This document shows positions 30,536-40,591 of a stretch of 64,000 nt of DNA, piece after piece. The notes beneath the pieces are model-generated. The model had not been told where the DNA came from and did not search any database. It was given only the letters and a program-made list of their open reading frames with translations. Positions within the stretch are counted from its first letter, which is position 1. Each line of letters begins with the position of its first letter. The stretch is from contig CP112982.1 in the NCBI GenBank assembly GCA_041875495.1, positions 1,426,001 to 1,490,000 of the forward strand, read 5' to 3'. Position numbers and translations under genes: made by a program. Origin of the DNA: Halomonas sp. CH40. GTDB lineage: Bacteria; Pseudomonadota; Gammaproteobacteria; Pseudomonadales; Halomonadaceae.

Positions 30536-30801
30536 AAGTCGTTAGTAACCAAGGCGCGGCTGAGCATGCTTGCGTGCTGCGCCTATCGATATTGCTCCAA
30601 ATGGCGTCATCGCCAGTAATACGCAGATACATATCCCATTCGGTTTTCCTTTCAATACGTCAGCCCACTGCCGCTTGATTGCGCTGCAGCTCCTCAATAG
30701 CTTCTTATCTACATACTTGAGCAGCTAACCAGACACGACACTAGGTGTTAAACTTGGTTGAGTAAGCTATTCAGCTACCCGTTCCAAGATCAGGAGTGTG
30801 C

Positions 30802-32112
30802 TTGCTGTATATAAGAGCATTTGTTGCTGTCGTCTTTTTGTTGCCTGGGGTAGCCAGCGCACTTTCGCTGGATGAGGCGCTGGCCACCGCCACGCGTGAG
30901 GCGACCCAACTACAAACCCTGGAGGCGGAGGTTCAGGAAGCGGAAGCCGTCTATCAACAGTCCTCTCAGGCGTTTCTGCCCACTGTTACCACGGATGCGG
31001 CGTGGCTGCGGGCGGATTCCTCGTTGATTACCGGTGTGCCAGTGCCGGTGCTGGGGATACCGCCGCGTATCGAGAGCACTGATTTCGGGCCGGTAGAAGG
31101 TTCGATGGTGGGGCTTCAGCTCATCCAGCCTGTCTACAACGCCGATGCCCTGCAACAGCGTGAGGCAGCCCGTCTGAATGTCGATGCCCGCCAAGAAGCG
31201 CAACAATGGGGGCAGCAGGCCCTGCGTCTGGAAGTGGCTCGCCGCTACTTCAATATCCTGCGATTACAGCAGCATGAAAGCGCTGCCCGCCTGTCTCACA
31301 CGGCGGCTCAAAAGGCTGCCCGGCTGGCTGAGGCAAGCTATCAACAGGGGATGGCGGCGCGCCTGGACATGGAACAGGCCAATGCCCAGCGGGCGGCCGC
31401 CGAAGCGCGTGTTGCCCAGGCGCAAAGCGACGCATTGGAGGCGGAATACCAGCTAAAGAATCTGCTGGGTATGGCGCCACAGGAGCCGCTGCACGTGACA
31501 GACTCCATGCCGCGTCCCCATCCGCCAGTCACAAGGGACGATACCACGCCGCGCAGAGACCTGCAGGCCCGCAAACTGGCCGTTGATGCCGCAGAGGCCA
31601 AGGCCAGCGCCTCACAAGCCGAGTGGCTCCCCCGGGTGAACCTGCTGGCCAGGCAGCAGTGGGTGCAAGGCAATCAGCCGCTGGAAGATCATGCCGATGG
31701 CTGGCTAGTGGCGGTCAATCTGCAATGGACGCTGTTTGATGGATTTGGCCGTGAAGGGCGAATGGCCGAATCCCGAGCCCAGGCCCGGAAGGCAAAGGTT
31801 GAAATGGAGGATACCCGACGGCGGATTCAGCAGGAACAGGCAGTGGCCACCCGCCAGTGGCAGGCGGCATACACCGCCTGGCAGGCCGCTGAAAACGCTG
31901 AAAAAGCCGCTGAACGTGCCGCACGCCTGGCCATACGACGCTATGAAGAAGGCCTGGGGTCAATGACAGAGCTGCTTGCTGCCCAGGCGCGCCTGGATCA
32001 GCAGCAAGCCACCCTGATTGATGCCCGCTACCAGGCCCTGCTTGCCGGTATGAACTACCATTTGCAGAACGGCCGTGACCCCTTACTCGCGCTTGGTCAA
32101 CCGTCCCCATGA
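30802..32112 (+). CDS. TolC-family outer membrane efflux protein
   Basis: A 436-aa outer-membrane factor with a signal peptide cleaved at about residue 19 (GVASA-LS), followed by two OEP repeats rich in Ala/Gln coiled helices. It begins SLDEALATATREA, as TolC-type channels do, and the second repeat keeps VNLQWTLFDGFGREG and RYEEGLGSMTELL. It exports substrates together with the adaptor and RND pump encoded next. AGGAG (30792-30796) fits TTG 30802; GTG 30796 in the same frame overlaps that site and is less likely. The 3' end overlaps the adaptor gene by 4 bases. Confidence 0.88.
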   Translation: MLYIRAFVAVVFLLPGVASALSLDEALATATREATQLQTLEAEVQEAEAVYQQSSQAFLPTVTTDAAWLRADSSLITGVPVPVLGIPPRIESTDFGPVEGSMVGLQLIQPVYNADALQQREAARLNVDARQEAQQWGQQALRLEVARRYFNILRLQQHESAARLSHTAAQKAARLAEASYQQGMAARLDMEQANAQRAAAEARVAQAQSDALEAEYQLKNLLGMAPQEPLHVTDSMPRPHPPVTRDDTTPRRDLQARKLAVDAAEAKASASQAEWLPRVNLLARQQWVQGNQPLEDHADGWLVAVNLQWTLFDGFGREGRMAESRAQARKAKVEMEDTRRRIQQEQAVATRQWQAAYTAWQAAENAEKAAERAARLAIRRYEEGLGSMTELLAAQARLDQQQATLIDARYQALLAGMNYHLQNGRDPLLALGQPSP

Positions 32113-33236
32113 AGATGCTTGTCTCAACATTTCTGTTAGCAATGATGCTGTTGCTTACCGGCTGTTTCAGCGATGCGCCGCCATCCAAGGAAACAGCCAG
32201 CGAAATCCCCAGCGTCCAGATTGCCGAGGTTCAGGCCTGGCAGGGGGCGGTCAGCCAGAAGCTGCCCGGCGTGGTGCGCCCCGGCAAGCGTGCGGCCCTG
32301 AGCACCCGTTTTGCCGGCACCCTGCTGTCAGTCGAGGTTAACCCCGGTGACAGGGTGGCCACCGGCGACCTGCTGGCCAGGGTGGATGCCAGGGAAGTCA
32401 ATGCCGCCATCGCGGCGACACGCACCAAAATCAGCGCCACTCAAGCTGGCGTGGAACAGGCCCGGCTGGAAAGCCAACGGTTGGAGCGGCTTTACGCCGA
32501 AGACCTGATAGCCCGTGTTCGAATGGAAAGGGCCCAGGTCAAGTATCAGGAACTGCAAGCCCAGCTCCAGGCCGCCGAGTCCGAACTTGAGGCCCAGCAG
32601 GCAAACCTGAGCTATACCCGGTTAACCGCACCTTTCAACGGCAGGGTGACCGAAACGCCGGTGGATACCGGCAGTTTTGTCGGGCCTGGCCAGCCATTGG
32701 TGATCATGGAATCCCGGGGTCAGTTACGCGTGGATGTTCCGGTGTCCAGCCAGGTGGCTTCCCGCCTTGCGCCCGGTGCGCAGCTTTCCGTGATTATCGG
32801 GCCGCAGGGTAAAAGCCTGCCGGCCTCTCTGATCAGCGTGGTGCCAGCGCTAGGGGAAGAGGCCACCGGCCAGCGCCTGAGGTTGAGCCTGGAAACCACC
32901 GATGACCAGCTTGCGCCAGGTCAGGTTGTCTCTGTGCTGGTGCCGAATAGGGCGCAGCAGACGCAGGCCAGCGAGTGGGTGGGGCTGCCCCAGGCGGCAC
33001 TGTTGCGCAGAGGCCAACTGACCGGAACGCTGGTGGTCGAGCAGACCAGCAGTGGCTCTGTCGTGCGTCTTGAGTGGATAAAGCTGGCTAACCCACCAGC
33101 CAATGACAGTGAGCTGATTCCCGTGACCCAGGGCTTAACGGTGGGCGACAAGGTGGTATTGAACCCTTCTGCCAAACTTGAGGACGGGCAAACGGTCACG
33201 GTCAAGCCATCAGGGCCGCAACATGCAGGAGAGTAA
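32109..33236 (+). CDS. RND efflux periplasmic adaptor (lipoprotein)
   Basis: A 375-aa membrane-fusion protein with lipobox LTGC (Cys19). The biotinyl-lipoyl half motifs flank an alpha-helical hairpin: VEVNPGDRVATGDLLARVD before it and YTRLTAPFNGRVTETPVDTG after it. A beta-barrel domain and a C-terminal membrane-proximal domain follow. It bridges the TolC-like channel and the RND pump in the periplasm. The start overlaps the channel gene (ATGA), and the last 14 bases overlap the pump gene. Confidence 0.92.
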   Translation: MKMLVSTFLLAMMLLLTGCFSDAPPSKETASEIPSVQIAEVQAWQGAVSQKLPGVVRPGKRAALSTRFAGTLLSVEVNPGDRVATGDLLARVDAREVNAAIAATRTKISATQAGVEQARLESQRLERLYAEDLIARVRMERAQVKYQELQAQLQAAESELEAQQANLSYTRLTAPFNGRVTETPVDTGSFVGPGQPLVIMESRGQLRVDVPVSSQVASRLAPGAQLSVIIGPQGKSLPASLISVVPALGEEATGQRLRLSLETTDDQLAPGQVVSVLVPNRAQQTQASEWVGLPQAALLRRGQLTGTLVVEQTSSGSVVRLEWIKLANPPANDSELIPVTQGLTVGDKVVLNPSAKLEDGQTVTVKPSGPQHAGE

Positions 33237-36200
33237 GCTGGGTCTGGCAGGGCGGATTGCCAATCGGCTGCTTGATTCGCCCATCGTGCCGCTTTTTGTG
33301 GTGGCCTGCTTGCTGCTAGGCGGCTATGCACTTTTGGTAACGCCCCGGGAAGACCGGCCGGATATTGATGTGCCCACTGCCACGATCCTCATCCCCTGGC
33401 CGGGGGCTGGCGTTGAGCGCGTTGATAACCAGCTGGCGCGTAAAGCGGCCAGCTGGGTGCGGGAACTTCCCAATGTCAGTGATGTGCGCAATAGCAGCTC
33501 AAGCCATGCGGCGCTTCTATCAGTAGAGTTTACTCCGGGTACGGCCAAGGAAAAGGCCTTTTCGCAGCTGAGTGAACTGTTTGGCGCCCGTCGTGATGCT
33601 CTGCCCACTAACGCCGGCCCGGCCACCATTGAGACCTATGGGGCCTCGCGCCTGGCAGTGCTGACGGCCACCCTCAGCAGCAAGACCCTGGGCCCGGACG
33701 GGCTGGAAGAGGTGGCGGCTGAACTGACGTCAGATGTCTTGCGTATTCCCGGCGTGCGCGACGTGGAACGTTTCGGCGGCGACCGCGCTGCGATTGAAAT
33801 CCTGCCGGACCCAAACGAACTGGCGGCCCGCAAGATCCCCCTGAACCAGTTGGCCGAGGCGGTAGCGGGTGCCAATCTGCAGGTGCCCACCGGCCGCCTG
33901 GAAAGCCCGCCGGTCACCAATCTTCAGGCAGGAATGAAGCTAGATCAGCTTGAGCAGCTGGGGCGCATCCCCGTCGGTAGCGATGGCGGAGGCCCGGTTT
34001 ATCTGGAGCAGGTGGCGGATATTCGCCATGGCCGAGTGGAAAACAATCAGGCCGTACTGCACTGGCAGGAAGGCCATTCAGCGCCTTTCCCGGCCGTGAC
34101 GCTGGCACTAACCACCCTGGAAGGCCGGAACGTTAGCAATGTGACGGAAGCAGTCATCACGCGGCTGGAGCAGTTCCAACAAGAGGTCCTGCCGTCGGAC
34201 GTCCACCTAGATATCACCCTGGATGCGGGGGAGGATGCCACGGCCAGGGTCTACAGCGTGCTGTCGCAGTTATTAACCGGCACCCTGGTCGTCGTAGGAA
34301 TTATCTGGCTGGGTCTCGGCTGGCGGGCCGCCGTGGTGATCGCCATCATGATGCCGTCTTCGCTGGCGATTGTGCCCTACCTGTACCATCACCTGGGGTT
34401 CACCCTGAACCCGGTATCGATTGCCGCCATGATTCTGGCCATCGGCATCCTCTCGGATGATGCCGTGGTCATACTGGAAAACGTTGCGAGACATTTTCAG
34501 CGCGCGGGCGAAAAAAGTCGTGAGCTTACCGTCAAGGCGGTCAATGAGGTGGGTAACCCGACCATACTGGCAGATCTGCTGGTGGTCGCGACCCTGTTAC
34601 CCACCGCCTATATTACCGGCGAAATGGGCCAGTATATTCGCGCCATTCCGCTGGGCGCCTCGGCTGCCGTGCTGTTCTCCCTCTTGGTCGCCCTGACGAT
34701 TACGCCTTATTTCGGCTATCGCTTGTTGAAAGTGAAGCAATCTGAAAGCGATGAGAAAGAAGAGCAGCAAAGCCACAAAGAGCGCAGAGAAGACAGCCCC
34801 TTTGTGGCGCGCTATCGCTGCCTGCTGGCGCCCTTTGTCCGCTTTGCCATATTGCGCTGGCTTTTCTATCTGGGCCTGGTGATCCTGTTGCTGTTAAGTC
34901 TTGCATTGGTAGCAACACGCAGCGTGCAGATCGGCCTTACGCCCTTGCTGGATCGGAATCTGTTTGCGGTCAATGTGGAGCTGCCCGCCACGGCCACCCT
35001 GACCGAGTCGCTTGGCGTGGCCTCTGATCTGAACCGGCAGCTGCGTCAATTGCCGGAAGTCAGGGCGGTCACCGTGTATGCTGGCCTGACCCCGCCGATG
35101 ATCTATCCGCCAGAAACGCTCACGGCCCCCACTGATAAAGCGCCTCGGGATCTGACCCTGCATGTAAGCCTGGTGCCTGAACAGCAGCGTGACCGTCAGA
35201 GTTACCAGGTCAGCCGAGAGGTGGCTCAACAGCTCGGCAGCTGGCTGGCGCCTCACCAGGCCACTGGCCATATAGCACGGATTCCTTCCGGCCCCGCCAG
35301 CGACCGGGCCATTACCGCCGAGATCTACGGGCCAAGCCCGCAGGCGCGTCAGGCCGTGGCCGATGAGCTTGAGCAATGGCTAGGCGAGCAAGAAGGAGTG
35401 ATTACCACCAGCCAGAGCCCCATGGCGGCCCTGCCGTCTTTGAACCTGAACGTTAACCCGCAGCAGGCAGCAACCTATGGGGTCATCCCGGCTGAGGTGA
35501 CGCGCACCCTATCGCTTGCCATTGCGGGCAAAACCCTCGGCGACTGGTCCGGCAGTCAATATGCCTGGGATTCAGTGCCGATCATTCTGCGCCTGGCCAA
35601 GCAGGACCGGGGTTCCGAACAGGCCATCCGTAGCCTTTATACCCTGAGTACCAGCGGCCAGCCGGTGCCGCTGGAATCGCTGCTGGATTTAAACCATGAC
35701 GACGGCGAACCTGCCAGGTATCGGCGTAATCTGATGCCGGTGACCACCGTCTTTGCTGATCTGGATCGTTCCGTGGCGCAGCCGCTGAGCGTGCAGCTGG
35801 AAGCGCTGGTAAGTCAACAGTGGCCGGGCACGGAGATTCGCTGGCGCCAGCCGCCGGATGAAGCCGCGACGCCTTTGCTCTACTGGGCCGGTGAATGGGA
35901 AATGACCCGAGGCGTCTACAGGGATCTGGCCGTCGCAGGGCTAGTGGTGATGGTGCTGATCTATGTCCTGTTGGCCGGCTGGTTTGGATCCTACACGCTA
36001 CCCCTGTTGATCATGCTGCCCATTCCGCTGATCTTTATCGGGGTGATACCGGCCCATTGGCTATGGGGGATCAATATTGCCGGCACAGGGGTGTTAGGGG
36101 TGATTGCCCTTGGCGGCATCGTGACCCGCAACGCCATCCTGCTGGTGGACTTTATTGAGCAGCGGCTTAACGAGGGGATGGCGCTGAAAGAGGCCGTGGT

Positions 36201-36408
36201 GCAGGCGGGCGCCCAGCGCACCCGCCCGATCCTGCTGACCGCGGCGACGGTGATGTTCGGCAGCGGCGTGCTGATTTTTGAGCCAGCCCTGGAGCCGCTG
36301 GGCCTTACCCTCGCCAGCGGTGTGCTGGTATCCACCCTGCTGACCCTGGTGCTGATCCCGATCCTCTATTACCACGCCTTTAGCCCCAGGGATGGCAAAG
36401 AGGTCTGA
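33223..36408 (+). CDS. RND efflux pump, inner-membrane permease (AcrB-like)
   Basis: A 1061-aa proton-driven exporter with the usual 12 membrane helices and two large periplasmic loops. Helix 4 carries the adjacent aspartates of the proton relay in GILSDDAVVILENV, and the second half keeps GVIALGGIVTRNAILLVDF. The N-terminal PREDRPDID and WPGAGVERVDNQLARK segments belong to a subgroup less studied than AcrB; the substrate cannot be named. The frame is open back to 33178, but ATG 33223 (MQESKLGLAG) is the sensible start inside the adaptor's last codons. Confidence 0.92.
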   Translation: MQESKLGLAGRIANRLLDSPIVPLFVVACLLLGGYALLVTPREDRPDIDVPTATILIPWPGAGVERVDNQLARKAASWVRELPNVSDVRNSSSSHAALLSVEFTPGTAKEKAFSQLSELFGARRDALPTNAGPATIETYGASRLAVLTATLSSKTLGPDGLEEVAAELTSDVLRIPGVRDVERFGGDRAAIEILPDPNELAARKIPLNQLAEAVAGANLQVPTGRLESPPVTNLQAGMKLDQLEQLGRIPVGSDGGGPVYLEQVADIRHGRVENNQAVLHWQEGHSAPFPAVTLALTTLEGRNVSNVTEAVITRLEQFQQEVLPSDVHLDITLDAGEDATARVYSVLSQLLTGTLVVVGIIWLGLGWRAAVVIAIMMPSSLAIVPYLYHHLGFTLNPVSIAAMILAIGILSDDAVVILENVARHFQRAGEKSRELTVKAVNEVGNPTILADLLVVATLLPTAYITGEMGQYIRAIPLGASAAVLFSLLVALTITPYFGYRLLKVKQSESDEKEEQQSHKERREDSPFVARYRCLLAPFVRFAILRWLFYLGLVILLLLSLALVATRSVQIGLTPLLDRNLFAVNVELPATATLTESLGVASDLNRQLRQLPEVRAVTVYAGLTPPMIYPPETLTAPTDKAPRDLTLHVSLVPEQQRDRQSYQVSREVAQQLGSWLAPHQATGHIARIPSGPASDRAITAEIYGPSPQARQAVADELEQWLGEQEGVITTSQSPMAALPSLNLNVNPQQAATYGVIPAEVTRTLSLAIAGKTLGDWSGSQYAWDSVPIILRLAKQDRGSEQAIRSLYTLSTSGQPVPLESLLDLNHDDGEPARYRRNLMPVTTVFADLDRSVAQPLSVQLEALVSQQWPGTEIRWRQPPDEAATPLLYWAGEWEMTRGVYRDLAVAGLVVMVLIYVLLAGWFGSYTLPLLIMLPIPLIFIGVIPAHWLWGINIAGTGVLGVIALGGIVTRNAILLVDFIEQRLNEGMALKEAVVQAGAQRTRPILLTAATVMFGSGVLIFEPALEPLGLTLASGVLVSTLLTLVLIPILYYHAFSPRDGKEV

Positions 36409-36411
36409 ACA

Positions 36412-36439
36412 TTGCCGAGGGTGTCGGCAACAGCTTTTT
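36412..36439 (+). terminator. Terminator after the RND operon
   Basis: TTGCCGA (36412-36418) and TCGGCAA (36424-36430) form a 7-bp stem, followed after CAGC by five T. It lies between the convergent pump and dioxygenase genes. Confidence 0.65.
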
Positions 36440-36443
36440 ACCC

Positions 36444-37520
36444 TCAGTTCTGCATTGGGATATCGTCCTTCCAGCGAAAACCGATCCCTCCGGCTTGCCA
36501 TATGCCGTCGTGGTTAAAGGGGTGAGGCCCGGCAAGATTGATATGTTGGGGCAGGCCGAAGTGGGGCGCCAGGTTCTGTTTGGCCTTGACCGTGACGCGA
36601 TCCATGATGCGCAGGCCCTGCTGCTCAGCGGACATATGCGCTTCCGGCGCTGCCCGGTGAGCCAGCGCCCAGTTATCCACGTAGAGCAGGTCGCCGGTGT
36701 CGTAGTGGTAACGAATGCCGTAGCCCTTGTCGAAGGAGGCGTTTAGCAGGTCGTTGTAATCATTGAATAACTGCTTGAGTTCGTCGGCATTGAGCAGGCG
36801 CATCTGAGCAACATCCGCCGGCTGGCGCTGCAGTTCCTCAATGGGCACGCCGTCTTCTGGCAAGCGCTCAATCACTGCCCCCGTCATGCCCAGGTGCAGC
36901 CAGACGCTTTTGCGCCCCGAGATAGGGTGAGTATGCACCACAGGGTGGCTAACCCCGGAGGCGGAGTTGACCGATACCAGGCGTTCCCAGTAAGCCTGCT
37001 TTTCTTCGGGCAGGGCATCAAAGGCGGCGCCCTGGTGGGCAAAGTGGGTGCCGCCGCCGTGTTCTGGGGCGCGGGCCATATAATAGGCTGAGTGGGAGAA
37101 AATCGCCGCCTCGAAGCTGCCGTCGTTGTGCCACTGTGGGCCAACGCCAAGAATACCGTAGCGGTCATCATTGGAGCAGCGGAAGATGTCCCGGTTCATA
37201 TCTGGAGTGGCGGGGTGAACGCCGTGGGTCGAGTGGATTTCTCCCGCGCCCCACCATTTGCTGGCTTCCACCAGTTCGTTGGCGGAAAGCTCGGTCTGGT
37301 GCTTGAAGACAATAAAGCCACGCTGGGCCATTTCAACTTCCAGCGCCTTGATCACTGCCTCAGGCAGCGCTGAACGCACATCAGCACCGCGGATTTCAAT
37401 GCCCAGTGGTTCAAGCTCAGTGGCCGTCAGGCCGTGTTGCTCAAGCAGTGCCAGGTGTGCCGGGTCGATGGCAGGAATGGTTGAAGACGTATCGTCCAGG
37501 CGTGTCTGCAGGTTACCCAT
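36444..37520 (-). CDS. TauD/TfdA-family Fe(II)/2-oxoglutarate dioxygenase
   Basis: A 358-aa oxygenase with the double-stranded beta-helix iron site: His131 and Asp133 in WHNDGSF, and distal His288 in WALAHRAAP. Arg304 or Arg308 would bind 2-oxoglutarate. Family members hydroxylate small acids such as taurine or aryloxyacetates. This protein is longer than TauD (283 aa) and has an N-terminal extension of about 30 residues. No transporter or sulfonate gene is adjacent, so the substrate is unknown. It is divergent from the DUF6314 gene. Confidence 0.85.
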   Translation of the reverse strand: MGNLQTRLDDTSSTIPAIDPAHLALLEQHGLTATELEPLGIEIRGADVRSALPEAVIKALEVEMAQRGFIVFKHQTELSANELVEASKWWGAGEIHSTHGVHPATPDMNRDIFRCSNDDRYGILGVGPQWHNDGSFEAAIFSHSAYYMARAPEHGGGTHFAHQGAAFDALPEEKQAYWERLVSVNSASGVSHPVVHTHPISGRKSVWLHLGMTGAVIERLPEDGVPIEELQRQPADVAQMRLLNADELKQLFNDYNDLLNASFDKGYGIRYHYDTGDLLYVDNWALAHRAAPEAHMSAEQQGLRIMDRVTVKAKQNLAPHFGLPQHINLAGPHPFNHDGIWQAGGIGFRWKDDIPMQN

Positions 37521-37620
37521 GATAAAATCGCCTCTATGGGTGAATTTACCCTCAGCCTAACCGACTGTATAAAAGTGACAAGTCCGATTTTGCAGGCTCG
37601 CTGTTGTTAAGGAGAGAAAG

Positions 37621-38097
37621 ATGCAAACTTCTCAAGAGGTGCTCAGCTGTCTGCGCCGTGTGCGCGCACTGCATTTTAACGCGCAAAGTCAGGCAGGTAC
37701 CGGCTGGGAAGGGGTGGGCAAGGGGGAGGTCAAGGTTTCAGCAGCGCAGGAGAACAGCCTGGTATTTCACGAATCAGGCAACTGGCAGCCGAACCACAAA
37801 AGCGCAGAGCATCCGTCTGCATTTGCCTTCACCAACACCTTCCGCTGGACAGCAATAGGGCATCAGCTGCGTCTGGAGCATTTGCGCTTTGGTGTGGATA
37901 AGCCGGTGTTGCTGTTTGATATGGCCCCGGATGAGGCAGGGCAGTGGCGGGAAGTCGACCCGCATCTATGCGGCCAGGATGTGTATGCCGCCTCGCTCAC
38001 GATTAAAGGTAACCAGATTCGGGTGGCCTGGTCGATTCAGGGTCCGCGCAAGCAGGAGTCGATTGTGTATAGCTACCAGACTGACCCGTCTGCCTAG
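37621..38097 (+). CDS. DUF6314 family protein
   Basis: A 158-aa soluble, beta-rich protein, probably a small calycin-like barrel. Conserved features of the family are visible: an early GWEGVGKGEV strand, FHESGNWQ, NTFRW, LEHLRFG, PVLLFDM, CGQDVYAASL and a closing IQGPRKQESIVYSY. AAGGAGAG precedes the ATG. Its stop codon overlaps that of the convergent LysR gene (CTAG). No function is established. Confidence 0.7.
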   Translation: MQTSQEVLSCLRRVRALHFNAQSQAGTGWEGVGKGEVKVSAAQENSLVFHESGNWQPNHKSAEHPSAFAFTNTFRWTAIGHQLRLEHLRFGVDKPVLLFDMAPDEAGQWREVDPHLCGQDVYAASLTIKGNQIRVAWSIQGPRKQESIVYSYQTDPSA

Positions 38098-38978
38098 CGG
38101 CCCTGTTCCAGCGCCTCAATCATCTTGCGGGCAGCATTGGAAAGGGTACGGTTGCTATGGGTGAGATAGCCCAGCGGGCGGTAAAAGGGTGACGTATCGA
38201 CGGGTAGTTCAACCAGATCCTCATCCAGCATTCTTTCGGGCAGCAGGCTCCAGCCCAGCCCCACGCTGCACATCATCTTCAGGGTTTCGAGGTAATTGGT
38301 CGACATGCTCACCGATAGCGCCAACCCCTTATGGGCGAAACGCTCTTCTATTAGGCTGCGGGTAAAGGTCTGGGCGCCGGGTAATACGCAGGGGTATTCG
38401 CACAGCGTGGTCAGCGCCAATGGCTTGGCCGGGCGGCTGACCTGCCTGGCCAGTGGGTGGTCGTGGGCACTGACAAAACACATGCGATCGCGCCAGCGCT
38501 CGGTGACGCTGAGCTGCTCGACCGGGTGTGGCGCCAGGGTGACTACCGCCAGCTCAAGATGGCCATTCAACACACCCTGATAGGCAAGCTCAGAATCGAC
38601 AAAGCGCAAGTCCAGATCCACCTCTGGATGTTGCTGGGTATAGGCCTTGAGAATCGGCGGCAAGCGGTGCAGGCCAATATGGTGGCTGGTGGCCATGGTC
38701 AGGCGTCCGCCGACCTGGCCGGACAGATTGGCCAGGGCACGGCGGCTGTCTTCCACGCTGAGCAGGATATGGCGCGCCTGGGGCAATAGCAGCTCACCGG
38801 CTTCGGTCAAGGCGATGCGCCGCCCGATGCGATCAAACAGCCGGGTGTTGAGCTGATGCTCCAGCATGGCGATACGTTTGCTGACTGCTGGCTGGGTCAG
38901 AAACAGCTGATCAGCAGCCTTGGAGAAACTTTGTGTATCGGCTACGGCCAAAAAGGCTTGTAGATGTTGAGTATCCAT
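38094..38978 (-). CDS. LysR-type transcriptional regulator, divergent from leuC
   Basis: A 294-aa regulator with an N-terminal winged helix-turn-helix (MDTQHLQAFLAVADTQSFSK, then LFLTQPAVSKRIAMLE) and a C-terminal periplasmic-binding-protein-like effector domain. The frame is open 30 codons further upstream, but the family N-terminus fixes the start at 38978. A LysR gene in the same divergent place beside leuC occurs in Pseudomonas. It may control leuCDB or its own gene through the shared 158-base region, but the inducer is unknown. Confidence 0.9.
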   Translation of the reverse strand: MDTQHLQAFLAVADTQSFSKAADQLFLTQPAVSKRIAMLEHQLNTRLFDRIGRRIALTEAGELLLPQARHILLSVEDSRRALANLSGQVGGRLTMATSHHIGLHRLPPILKAYTQQHPEVDLDLRFVDSELAYQGVLNGHLELAVVTLAPHPVEQLSVTERWRDRMCFVSAHDHPLARQVSRPAKPLALTTLCEYPCVLPGAQTFTRSLIEERFAHKGLALSVSMSTNYLETLKMMCSVGLGWSLLPERMLDEDLVELPVDTSPFYRPLGYLTHSNRTLSNAARKMIEALEQGR

Positions 38979-39136
38979 TCGTATTCCTGTTGGGAATCTA
39001 ATCCATAAATAACATGAATTGATTTTATCTGCGAGCGGGGTAATATTGTATTCACTACCCTGCAGCACGCCATCAGGTTCACGTCCAGGGTTACCTCATC
39101 GCTGGAAAATCACAGGGCCATGGCCCGGGAGAGCAT
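38979..39136. promoter_or_regulatory. Divergent LysR/leuC control region
   Basis: 158 bases between the two divergent starts. The LysR side is A/T-rich (AACATGAATTGATTTTATC), as expected for promoters. GGGAGAG lies just before the leuC ATG. No LysR box could be fixed by eye. Confidence 0.4.
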
Positions 39137-40588
39137 ATGTCAGCTAAAACACTTTACGACAAGCTGTGGGATCAGCATCTGGTCAAGCAGCGTGATGACG
39201 GCACTGCGTTGATCTACATCGACCGCCACATGCTTCACGAAGTCACCTCGCCCCAGGCTTTTGAAGGTCTGCGCTTGGCTAAGCGCAAGCCATGGCGCCT
39301 GGATGCCAACCTGGCGACTGCGGATCACAACGTCCCAACGACCTTGATCGAGCGTGCCGAAGGCAATAAAGGCATCAAAGACCCGATTTCCCTCATTCAG
39401 GTGCAGACTCTTGACGACAACTGCCTTGAGTACGGTATTACCGAATTCGGCATCAACGACCCGCGCCAGGGAATCGTCCACGTCATCGGCCCTGAGCAGG
39501 GCGCGACCCTGCCAGGTATGACGGTAGTGTGCGGCGATTCCCACACTGCCACCCATGGTGCCTTTGGTGCTCTGGCCCACGGCATTGGCACCTCGGAAGT
39601 CGAGCACGTGCTGGCGACCCAGTGCCTGCTGACCCAGAAGATGAAAAACATGCAGGTGCGGGTTGAAGGCGAACTTGGCCTGGGCGTGACCGCCAAGGAT
39701 GTAGTGCTGGCGATTATCGGCAAGATTGGCACCGCGGGTGGCACCGGCTATGCCATCGAATTTGCGGGCAGTGCGATTGAGTCGCTGTCGATGGAAGGGC
39801 GCATGACGGTGTGCAACATGGCGATTGAAGCCGGTGCACGGGTCGGCATGATTGCCGTGGATGACACCACCATTAACTACATTGGCAACCGTCCTTACGC
39901 GCCCACCGCTGAGCAGTGGGAAGCGGCAGTGGCTGACTGGCGCAATCTGGTCTCGGACCCGGATGCCGAGTTCGATAAGATCGTGACGCTGGATGCCGCC
40001 GAGATTGAGCCGCAGGTCAGCTGGGGCACCAGCCCCGAGATGGTGACCGGCATTTCCGGTCAGGTGCCTGATCCGGAAGCCGCCCTGGATGAAACGATCA
40101 AGCGTAGCCATGTGCGCGCTCTGGAATATATGGGCCTGCAGCCCAACCAGAAAATCACCGATATTCAGCTGGACAAGGTCTTTATTGGCTCCTGCACCAA
40201 CTCGCGTATCGAAGACCTGCGTGAAGCCGCCAAGGTGGCCAAGGGCAAGAAGGTTGCCAGCAATATCCAGTTGGCCATGGTAGTGCCGGGTTCTGGTCTG
40301 GTGAAGCGTCAAGCGGAAGAAGAAGGCCTCGACAAGATATTTATCGAGGCGGGCTTTGAATGGCGCGAGCCGGGCTGCTCCATGTGCTTGGCGATGAATG
40401 CCGACAAGCTGGGCGCAGGCGAGCACTGTGCCTCGACCTCCAACCGCAACTTTGAAGGTCGTCAGGGCTACGGTGGCCGCACGCACCTGGTCAGCCCGGC
40501 AATGGCCGCCGCCGCCGCGATTGCCGGCCACTTTGTGGATGTACGCAGCTTGCCTGCCAACGATGCCAACCACGCCCAGGAGGCTTGA
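39137..40588 (+). CDS. leuC: 3-isopropylmalate dehydratase large subunit
   Basis: An aconitase-family [4Fe-4S] enzyme that, with LeuD, isomerises 2- to 3-isopropylmalate in leucine synthesis. The 483-aa product has cluster cysteines in FIGSCTNSR and [11 protein letters not shown], and the family opening [13 protein letters not shown]. It is the first gene of leuC-leuD-leuB; leuA is not in the window. Confidence 0.97.
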   Translation: MSAKTLYDKLWDQHLVKQRDDGTALIYIDRHMLHEVTSPQAFEGLRLAKRKPWRLDANLATADHNVPTTLIERAEGNKGIKDPISLIQVQTLDDNCLEYGITEFGINDPRQGIVHVIGPEQGATLPGMTVVCGDSHTATHGAFGALAHGIGTSEVEHVLATQCLLTQKMKNMQVRVEGELGLGVTAKDVVLAIIGKIGTAGGTGYAIEFAGSAIESLSMEGRMTVCNMAIEAGARVGMIAVDDTTINYIGNRPYAPTAEQWEAAVADWRNLVSDPDAEFDKIVTLDAAEIEPQVSWGTSPEMVTGISGQVPDPEAALDETIKRSHVRALEYMGLQPNQKITDIQLDKVFIGSCTNSRIEDLREAAKVAKGKKVASNIQLAMVVPGSGLVKRQAEEEGLDKIFIEAGFEWREPGCSMCLAMNADKLGAGEHCASTSNRNFEGRQGYGGRTHLVSPAMAAAAAIAGHFVDVRSLPANDANHAQEA

Positions 40589-40591
40589 AGC

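Noticed and set aside
39140..40573. Long open frame antisense to leuC (minus strand)
   Set aside because: It mirrors leuC codons, encodes a His/Arg/Ala-rich sequence without family features, and has no ribosome-binding site. leuC is certain.
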